Assembly: GCF_963676275.1 (NCBI RefSeq)
Contig: NZ_OY781091.1
Span: 2,706,775-2,770,774 of the forward strand
DNA: 64,000 nt
Direction of reading: 5' to 3'
Source of the DNA: an uncultured Cohaesibacter sp.
GTDB lineage: Bacteria; Pseudomonadota; Alphaproteobacteria; Rhizobiales; Cohaesibacteraceae
Part shown: piece after piece, positions 57,990 to 64,000 of the stretch
Layout of the letters: each line of letters starts with the position of its first letter
Numbering within the stretch: position 1 is the stretch's first letter
Notes under the pieces: model-generated
Seen by the model: only the letters and a program-made list of their open reading frames with translations
What the model was told of the DNA's origin: nothing
The model's database searches: none
Made by a program: the position numbers and the translations under genes

Positions 57990-59180
57990 CTAGCGGTCCA
58001 CCTCACCAAACACCAGATCAAGTGATCCGAGAATGGCAGAAACATCAGCCAGCTGATAGCCGCGCGACAGAAAGTCCATCGCCGACAGATGCGCAAAACC
58101 CGGCGCCCTGATCTTGCATTTATAAGGCTTGTTGGAACCATCCGAGACCAGATAGACCCCGAACTCGCCCTTGGGCGCTTCCACTGCGCAATAAACCTCG
58201 CCAGCTGGCACATGGAAGCCCTCCGTGTGCAGCTTGAAATGATTGATCAGTGCTTCCATGGAGCGTTTCATCTCGCCGCGTGTGGGCGGTACGATCTTGT
58301 CATTTTCAGCACAGATCGGCCCCTGCCCCTCGGGCTCGCGCAGCTTGGTGATGCATTGGCGCATGATCCGCACCGACTGGCGCATTTCTTCCATGCGCAT
58401 CAGATAGCGGTCATAATTGTCGCCATGCTTGCCGATCGGAATATCGAATTCCATCTCCGCATAGCATTCATAGGGCTGGCTCTTGCGCAAATCCCACGGC
58501 ACACCGCAGGAACGCACCATCGGACCGGAAAAGCCCCAAGCCCAGGCATCGTCGAGCGCAACAACACCAATATCGGCGTTGCGCTGCTTGAAAATGCGGT
58601 TATCCGTCAGCATCGTGCCGATGTCATCAACCACTTGCAGGAAGGGATCGCAAAAGGCCTCGATGTCATTGATCAGCACCTCTGGCAGATCCTGACGCAC
58701 CCCACCGACACGGAAATAATTGGCATGCATGCGCGAGCCGCTGGCCCGCTCGTAAAAGACCATCAGTTTTTCGCGCTCTTCAAAGCCCCAAAGGATCGGA
58801 GTGAGCGCGCCGACATCCATCGCCTGCGTGGTGATATTGAGGATATGATTGAGAATGCGGCCAATCTCGCAATAGAGCACGCGGATCAACTGCGCCCGGC
58901 GCGGCACTTCCAGCCCCAGCAGACGCTCCACCGCCATGCAGAAAGCATGTTCCTGATTCATCGGCGCGACATAATCGAGGCGATCAAAATAGGGCGTGGC
59001 CTGCGCATAGATCTTGTGCTCGATCAGCTTTTCGGTACCCCGATGCAACAAGCCCACATGGGGGTCAACCCGCTCGACAATCTCGCCATCCAGCTCCAGA
59101 ACCATGCGCAACACACCATGGGCAGCCGGATGCTGCGGTCCGAAGTTGATATTGAAATTTCTAACCTGTGTTTCAGCCAT
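57990..59180 (-). CDS. nuoD: NADH-quinone oxidoreductase subunit D
   Basis: This 396-residue 49-kDa-type subunit lines the quinone site. It starts with [21 protein letters not shown], which contains the conserved HPAAHG motif at about 17–22. The C-terminal [21 protein letters not shown] and the final [12 protein letters not shown] are diagnostic. NuoC and NuoD are separate genes here, not fused. It is 51 bases after nuoC. Confidence 0.98.
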   Translation of the reverse strand: MAETQVRNFNINFGPQHPAAHGVLRMVLELDGEIVERVDPHVGLLHRGTEKLIEHKIYAQATPYFDRLDYVAPMNQEHAFCMAVERLLGLEVPRRAQLIRVLYCEIGRILNHILNITTQAMDVGALTPILWGFEEREKLMVFYERASGSRMHANYFRVGGVRQDLPEVLINDIEAFCDPFLQVVDDIGTMLTDNRIFKQRNADIGVVALDDAWAWGFSGPMVRSCGVPWDLRKSQPYECYAEMEFDIPIGKHGDNYDRYLMRMEEMRQSVRIMRQCITKLREPEGQGPICAENDKIVPPTRGEMKRSMEALINHFKLHTEGFHVPAGEVYCAVEAPKGEFGVYLVSDGSNKPYKCKIRAPGFAHLSAMDFLSRGYQLADVSAILGSLDLVFGEVDR

Positions 59181-59231
59181 AACGCGTCAGTCCCCTCTCA
59201 GCCCCTTCATCGACCATCTGCCAGCCATCAA

Positions 59232-59834
59232 TCAGCTATCGGCCTTTTCGTCTCCGGGCAGGACATAGTCCACGCCTTCCCAGGGACTGAGAAAATCAAA
59301 ATTGCGAAATTCCTGCGCCAGCTTCACCGGCTCATAGACAACGCGCTTCTTCTCGTCGTCATAATGCACTTCATAATATCCGGTAAGCGGGAAATCCTTG
59401 CGCAAGGGATGCCCGTCAAATCCGTAATCCGTCAGCAAACGGCGCAAATCCGGATGCCCTTTGAACAGAATGCCATACATGTCATAGGCTTCGCGCTCGA
59501 ACCAGTTGGCTCCGGGGAATACCCCGCAAATCGAATCCACATGGCTCGTCTCGTCTGTCATGACCTTGATTCGCACTCGGGCATTCTGCTTCGGACTGAG
59601 CAAATGATAGACCACGTCAAAGCGCTCCGGCCTTTGCGGATAGTCAACGGCGGTCACATCGATGAAAGAGGCGAATTTGAGCCGCGGATCGTCACGCAAT
59701 ACCCGGACGACCTCGACGATATCGGCACGATTTGCATTGACCGTCAATTCGCCGAAGGAAACATGCCAGTCGACAATTTTGCCATCCAGCACGAGGGCAA
59801 TATAGTCACCGAGATCTCTTAATGTCTCGTCCAT
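59232..59834 (-). CDS. nuoC: NADH-quinone oxidoreductase subunit C
   Basis: This 200-residue 30-kDa-type subunit has the signature [21 protein letters not shown] near residues 69–89 (in part) and [38 protein letters not shown], of which the DYGF[10 protein letters not shown] part is the family signature. GAGGA lies about 11 bases before the ATG. A 93-base gap separates it from nuoB. Confidence 0.97.
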   Translation of the reverse strand: MDETLRDLGDYIALVLDGKIVDWHVSFGELTVNANRADIVEVVRVLRDDPRLKFASFIDVTAVDYPQRPERFDVVYHLLSPKQNARVRIKVMTDETSHVDSICGVFPGANWFEREAYDMYGILFKGHPDLRRLLTDYGFDGHPLRKDFPLTGYYEVHYDDEKKRVVYEPVKLAQEFRNFDFLSPWEGVDYVLPGDEKADS

Positions 59835-59927
59835 TGCGCAACATCCTCTTCAAAGCCCGAAGGCCCAATTCTCGAAATTCTGGCGCATTCTCCAAACGCC
59901 AGCCAGCGACCGCAAAACCAAACGCCT

Positions 59928-60509
59928 TCAGCGCTCGATAGACCCTGTCCGCCTGATTTTCTTCTGCAACAACAGCACGCCATAAAGCAGCGCTTCAGCC
60001 GTCGGAGGACAGCCGGGCACATAGATATCGACCGGTACGACCCGGTCGCAGCCCCTCACGACGCTATAGGAATAATGATAATAGCCGCCACCATTGGCGC
60101 AGGACCCCATGGAAATCACATAACGCGGCTCGGGCATCTGGTCATAGACCTTGCGCAGCGCAGGAGCCATCTTGTTGGTCAGTGTTCCGGCGACAATCAT
60201 CACGTCAGACTGGCGGGGCGAACCGCGCGGCGCAAAGCCGAAGCGCTCGCAATCATAGCGCGGCATGGACATCTGCATCATTTCAACCGCACAGCAGGCC
60301 AGCCCGAAGGTCATCCACATCAGCGACCCCGTCCGCGCCCATGTGATCAGATCATCCGTGGCGGTAACAAGAAAGCCCTTGTCGGAGAGATCATCGCGCA
60401 TCTGCTGCACAAACGGATCGTCATGTCCGATCGGCTTGCCGGTATTCGGGTCAATAATACCCTTGGGCTGCTGGGCAATCAGCGGCTGATTTCCATCACT
60501 TAATCCCAT
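59928..60509 (-). CDS. nuoB: NADH-quinone oxidoreductase subunit B
   Basis: This 193-residue PSST-type subunit holds the terminal cluster N2. The tandem cysteines C72–C73 in [11 protein letters not shown], a third in [10 protein letters not shown] and a fourth in VPGCPPTAE are all present. The start is set at MGLSDGNQ, where the ATG overlaps the nuoA 3' end by 10 bases. An N-terminal ~35-residue polar leader precedes the conserved domain, normal for this group. Confidence 0.97.
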   Translation of the reverse strand: MGLSDGNQPLIAQQPKGIIDPNTGKPIGHDDPFVQQMRDDLSDKGFLVTATDDLITWARTGSLMWMTFGLACCAVEMMQMSMPRYDCERFGFAPRGSPRQSDVMIVAGTLTNKMAPALRKVYDQMPEPRYVISMGSCANGGGYYHYSYSVVRGCDRVVPVDIYVPGCPPTAEALLYGVLLLQKKIRRTGSIER

Positions 60510-60865
60510 TCCAGCGCCCCCTTCTTCCATTCATAGACAAATCCTACCGTCAGGATTGCCAAAAAGATCATCATAGACACAAAGCCGAACATTCCCAGAT
60601 CGCCGAAGGACACCGCCCATGGAAACAGGAAGGCCACCTCCAGATCGAAAATGATGAACAGAATCGAGACCAGATAGAAGCGGACATCGAACGGCATGCG
60701 CGCATCATCAAAGGCATTGAAGCCGCATTCATAGGCCGAGAGCTTCTCCGGATCGGGATTCTTGAAGGCAACAATGAATGGAGAAATCAGCAAGGCCAGA
60801 CCGATGACCAGGGAAATGCCGATAAATATCACAATGGGAAGATAATCTTTCAGCAGCTCTTCCAT
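60500..60865 (-). CDS. nuoA: NADH-quinone oxidoreductase subunit A
   Basis: This 121-residue three-helix membrane subunit is the first gene of the nuo operon. The conserved loop [36 protein letters not shown] (about 41–76) includes the ECGF cysteine and the FD-x-E acidic pair. GAGAGGA lies about 13 bases before the ATG. The operon promoter must be in the 600-bp gap to the right. Confidence 0.97.
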   Translation of the reverse strand: MEELLKDYLPIVIFIGISLVIGLALLISPFIVAFKNPDPEKLSAYECGFNAFDDARMPFDVRFYLVSILFIIFDLEVAFLFPWAVSFGDLGMFGFVSMMIFLAILTVGFVYEWKKGALEWD

Positions 60866-61463
60866 AACGGTCGGTCCTCTCGAAAATGGTCCTTCACTGG
60901 ACAGGCTCCTAGGTGTTGGTCTTGGAGGTCTGAACTGTCAAGCGAAATCTGAGACAGGATGAAGGTTGCGGTCCATAAACAACCTCGACGTCAGCACGCT
61001 TACCTCAGCATAAACACTTAAGCAAGGGACACTATCCATTTTTGTCACTGATAGCGACTAACAGCGCATAACATAACTTTACTGTTGCACAGCCCGATTC
61101 GGAAAACCAGAAACAACACCTACGACAAAGGTCAAAAGCATCAGCCATCGCGAATGCCGAACCGCAGATATCGAGCCCCTGCCCCGCACGAGACACACCA
61201 TTCCGACGCAATCTGGACGATTATGGTGCGAAACATGCACACACTCCGCAGATCGACCAATTTTCATACTATAGTCGAAGTTTGACCAAAATAACTCTGT
61301 GAAATTCACGGATTCTATTGTAAGCCGGAGCGGAAGTTTGATTTTTTTCGAGGCGAGAAGAAAAAAAATATTTAAGAGTTACACTCACTGAAATCACAAT
61401 AAGAGCGAAGGGACGCTCGCTCGCAGTCTTTCACGACGATCAACCGAAAATGAGGCAAGTCTG
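60866..61463. promoter_or_regulatory. Divergent gap between nuoA and the PfkB-family gene
   Basis: These 598 bp hold no supported gene; a 76-codon leftward frame at 61079–61309 has no ribosome-binding site or family resemblance. The nuo promoter (leftward) and the kinase promoter (rightward) must both lie here. A perfect GTGAAATTCAC palindrome is at 61299–61309. The last 150 bp are A/T-rich, with runs of A and T. No confident −35/−10 pair was assigned. Confidence 0.4.
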
Positions 61464-62567
61464 ATGAAAACAGCAACAATCGGCTCCGCAATGATCGATA
61501 TCATTACCATTGTTGCCGACAATGATATTGAACGCATCTCCATGACCAATGCGCACAATTCATTCCTGATGCTCGAGCAAGGTCGCAAAATCGATGCGCT
61601 TAACATCTCCACCCATGTCGGCGGTGGCGCCATTAATGCTGCGGTAGCCTTGTCGCGCCTTGGCAACGAAGTGACACCGAACGTCAAGATCGGTGAAGAT
61701 ATCGAAGCAGAGATGGTTCGACAGCTTCTGGCGCGGGAAGGTCTTTCCGACAAGGGCCTGATGACAACCGACAAGGCGATCACCGGCTGCTCGGTCATGA
61801 TTGCGTCCCACGACCGCAATGCATCAATCTTTACCGCACGCGGTGCCAACTGCCGGGTAACCGATGCGGACATCCATGAGGGCATCTTCGATGGCGCAGA
61901 GCTGCTGCATGTCGCCCCGATGTCCAACGAGTCGGCCGAGGCCTTCCCGATTATCTGTCAGCGTGGCAAGGAAGCCGGAGCTTTCGTTGTTGCCAACCCC
62001 GGCGAACGCCAGATTGATCGTCGTGGCAAGGAATTTCTCGACACGGCCAAGAATATCGATCTGATCAACATCAACCGTGCCGAAGCAGAGTTGATGATGC
62101 CAGCCCTTCTGGACTATTCCAGACATTCCAACATGCGCACGGTCAAGATGGATCAGAGCGCCAGCAAGAGCCTGATGACTCGCGGTCTGATCATGGATCA
62201 TGTCCATTGCTCCCTGTCCGGCTTCATGTCTCTTCTGATGTCAATCGGTCCGAAATATATCCTGATCACCGACGGCACCGGCGGTGCCTATCTGGGCAGT
62301 CAGGAAGGCATTTATCATTGCCCGATCAAGAAGACCAATGTGCGCGGTACCGCTGGCGCTGGTGATGCATTCACATCCACCTTCGGCGCCATTCTGGGCG
62401 CTGGCGCAACCGCTGAAAAAGCTCTTCAGATCGCAACCATCAACTCTTCATCGGTCTGCGAATATGTCGACACCCAAAGCGGCCTGTTGACGATCAAGGA
62501 AGCAGAAAAACGCTGGGAAGCAGACAAGGCAAATCTTCCCGTATCCTTCTGGCCATGGCAAGACTAG
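61464..62567 (+). CDS. PfkB-family carbohydrate kinase
   Basis: This 367-residue ribokinase-fold protein has the N-terminal VGGGAINAAVALSRLGNEV region (about 50–70, PfkB signature 1) and the C-terminal GTAGAGDAFTSTFGA with the anion hole and catalytic Asp (signature 2, near residue 300). It phosphorylates a sugar, nucleoside or related alcohol; the substrate is unknown. The opening MKTATIGSAMIDIITIVAD differs from fructokinase and from the adenosine-kinase-like proteins I know in this group. An unusual insertion of about 35 residues rich in Met and Ser (roughly 210–250) sits before the nucleotide site. GAGG lies about 9 bases before the ATG. It is monocistronic with its own terminator. Confidence 0.9.
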   Translation: MKTATIGSAMIDIITIVADNDIERISMTNAHNSFLMLEQGRKIDALNISTHVGGGAINAAVALSRLGNEVTPNVKIGEDIEAEMVRQLLAREGLSDKGLMTTDKAITGCSVMIASHDRNASIFTARGANCRVTDADIHEGIFDGAELLHVAPMSNESAEAFPIICQRGKEAGAFVVANPGERQIDRRGKEFLDTAKNIDLININRAEAELMMPALLDYSRHSNMRTVKMDQSASKSLMTRGLIMDHVHCSLSGFMSLLMSIGPKYILITDGTGGAYLGSQEGIYHCPIKKTNVRGTAGAGDAFTSTFGAILGAGATAEKALQIATINSSSVCEYVDTQSGLLTIKEAEKRWEADKANLPVSFWPWQD

Positions 62568-62602
62568 AGGCCAAATCAGGGGTCAGCCCCACCATCTTTC
62601 AG

Positions 62603-62634
62603 AAAGGCCGCAGCTTGACGCTGTGGCCTTTTTT
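62603..62634 (+). terminator. Intrinsic terminator of the PfkB-family gene
   Basis: AAAGGCCGCAG and CTGTGGCCTTTTTT form a stem with one mismatch and a short loop, ending in a T-run, 35 bases after the stop. Confidence 0.88.
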
Positions 62635-62816
62635 GTTGCCCATAGAGCCCCCGGGCGCCAAAACCAAAACAAAGCCGCCCACAGGCCCCTATGGGCGCAC
62701 ATACAGGCTTTGAGAGAAAGCCAGCCCCAGCCGACCTACAGCCAGCCCAAAGTCAGCCCAGATCCAGCCCAGAGAGCCTTCCCGCCAGTCCTCTCCTCCG
62801 CGCAGCACATAAAGCC

Positions 62817-62878
62817 GGGCACAGCACATGCCGGGCACAGCAAACAAGGCAGGGCACAGCAAACAAGGCAGGGCACAG
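62817..62878. repeat. Short tandem repeat
   Basis: Two perfect 19-bp copies of GGGCACAGCAAACAAGGCA (62833–62851 and 62852–62870) are followed by a partial third copy (GGGCACAG, 62871–62878) and preceded by a 16-bp variant (GGGCACAGCACATGCC, 62817–62832). The copies are contiguous with no spacer. Confidence 0.85.
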
Positions 62879-63024
62879 ACGTTTTCTTTGAGGGATAAAG
62901 GCATGCGCGAACAGATTCCGGCCCCGCCAGCGAAAATTGCCAGCAGAAAAGACACGATCCACCATTTCATAGTGAAATGAAGGCGTCTGTCACATCAATG
63001 TCAAAGGAGAATGCCATGAGAAAA

Positions 63025-63101
<77 letters not shown>

Positions 63102-63144
63102 GCATTTCATGCCAACAAGAAACTTGTCGGCTGGGGTTTCGGGA

Positions 63145-63221
<77 letters not shown>

Positions 63222-63643
63222 ATTACCCGAACCACACTCACCGCCGCTGAAGCGACATGTTCCGTGTGGAGTGGCGCTGAAATACGACGCGAACGAGGGT
63301 AAGTCAAGCACCCAAGAAATTCTTTTTGTGAAAATTTCACAGTCCATTTGCAGAACCGGCTTATTCCTGCCATTTCCCTTGTTGGAAAGCGAAATTTATC
63401 CAAAGGCAACTTGCTCACAGCCATACAGAACCCCTTTTCCCTCAGCAAATTTCTGCTGAAAGATCAGAAACAACCATCCTGTTATCAAGCCCATAAAGCA
63501 GATCCATCGGGCACGCTTTGCAATGCCAATCAGGGGTGCGCGCCCTCCTCCACTGATTTCCCCAGAGAATGGTTTCAACTGTCATTTTTTTGTTGCATGC
63601 CCGGCACTCAGCATCTAAAAGCAGCTCACGCATTAAGGCGCGA
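63222..63643. other. Divergent gap between tRNA-Asp and tRNA-Val genes
   Basis: No protein gene is supported in these 422 bp. It should carry the leftward tRNA-Asp promoter and the rightward tRNA-Val promoter. No other structure was recognised. Confidence 0.45.
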
Positions 63644-63720
63644 GGGTGTTTAGCTCAGCTGGTTAGAGCATCTCGTTTACACCGAGAGGGTCGGGAGTTC
63701 GAATCTCTCAACACCCACCA
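63644..63720 (+). tRNA. tRNA-Val (TAC)
   Basis: A 77-base cloverleaf with encoded CCA. The acceptor GGGTGTT pairs with AACACCC, the anticodon stem TCTCG/CGAGA encloses TTTACAC with anticodon TAC (Val), and the T-arm has AGTTCGAATCT. It is identical to the copy at 63832–63908. Confidence 0.97.
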
Positions 63721-63831
63721 TTCCCTGACTTTCGCATGTCGAAAGCCTTCGAAATCGTCCAGCAGGAATGTTTTCGACAAGGGAACGCTTCTGAATGCAT
63801 TGATCGCATTTCATTTTAGGAAATGCAGAAT

Positions 63832-63908
63832 GGGTGTTTAGCTCAGCTGGTTAGAGCATCTCGTTTACACCGAGAGGGTCGGGAGTTCGAATCTCTCAAC
63901 ACCCACCA
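63832..63908 (+). tRNA. tRNA-Val (TAC), second copy
   Basis: Identical to the tRNA at 63644–63720 and separated from it by 111 bases. Anticodon TAC; CCA encoded. Both are on the + strand and probably cotranscribed. The remaining 92 bases to the window end show no feature. Confidence 0.97.
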
Positions 63909-64000
63909 TTCCCCAAAGCCTTAAAAGATTAATAGCCTCAAGCGCTCGTCTGGATAATTCTGTTTTTCAACGATCGCTGCATTGGCCAAGATGCTTCATG

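Larger units (their letters stand above)
62568..63024. other. Intergenic region with terminator and short repeats
   Basis: These 457 bp between the kinase gene and the tRNA-Asp pair hold no supported gene. They include the kinase terminator (62603–62634), a stretch with several AGCCCAG-like words (about 62720–62775) and a tandem repeat (62817–62878). Confidence 0.5.

Noticed and set aside
58089-59822. 577-codon rightward frame opposite nuoD/nuoC
   Set aside because: It lies antisense to two certain complex I genes, has a His/Arg-rich composition typical of antisense translation, and has no family resemblance.
61079-61309. 76-codon leftward frame upstream of nuoA
   Set aside because: No ribosome-binding site, no family resemblance, and a composition like the surrounding non-coding DNA.
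62817-62878. CRISPR array
   Set aside because: The repeats are contiguous, 19 bp, with no unique spacers and no cas genes.

Overview
This window looks like a chromosomal segment of an alphaproteobacterium, most likely order Hyphomicrobiales (Rhizobiales). The evidence is gene content and order: a lexA–comEC–gltX–gltA block, an envelope and lipid A block using LpxI rather than LpxH, rpsB–tsf–pyrH–frr, short-form ProS, RNase J next to methylmalonyl-CoA epimerase and a DUF1467 protein, an extended NuoE, and a GAAC-N7-GAAC SOS box in front of lexA. A genus (for example a marine Cohaesibacter-like lineage) can only be guessed.

Region 1 (1–6638) is the most accessory part. A leftward operon encodes a DJ-1d/glyoxalase III-like protein, an 867-residue glycyl radical enzyme, an iron-type alcohol dehydrogenase and a BMC-H shell protein. 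It then runs off the left edge into a gene whose first residues form a microcompartment encapsulation peptide. The glycyl radical enzyme carries the residue set of B12-independent glycerol/1,2-propanediol dehydratases, not that of choline TMA-lyase. It also has a ~61-residue insertion that looks like an internal encapsulation helix. The module therefore reads as one end of a diol-degrading glycyl radical microcompartment; its activase, aldehyde dehydrogenase and other shell genes presumably lie to the left. A 760-bp control region with dyads separates it from a divergent polytopic membrane protein of unknown function.

Region 2 (6842–13784) holds SOS-boxed lexA, convergent comEC, gltX and gltA. 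Region 3 (13854–30135, all leftward) is a long housekeeping block: rpsB, tsf, pyrH, frr, uppS, cdsA, dxr, an inserted HSL-type esterase, rseP, bamA, then lpxD–fabZ–lpxA–lpxI–lpxB. It covers translation, isoprenoid, phospholipid and lipid A synthesis plus outer-membrane assembly. An intrinsic terminator separates bamA from lpxD. Region 4 (30443–41811) has an AraC regulator divergent from an EamA exporter, dnaE, lolD with an unusual N-terminal extension, lolC/E, proS and a 910-bp gap containing a possible small RNA.

Region 5 (41530–60865) contains DUF1467, mce, rnj, birA and a complete 14-subunit complex I operon, transcribed leftward from nuoA to nuoN. The nuo operon carries three extra tightly spaced genes: a pentapeptide-repeat protein between nuoF and nuoG, and two small, possibly paralogous membrane proteins between nuoH and nuoI. 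Region 6 (61464–64000) has a PfkB-family kinase, a short tandem repeat, two identical tRNA-Asp genes (leftward) and two identical tRNA-Val genes (rightward).

Some start codons were moved from the longest reading frame to an internal start where a ribosome-binding site or family alignment supports it; each such case is stated.
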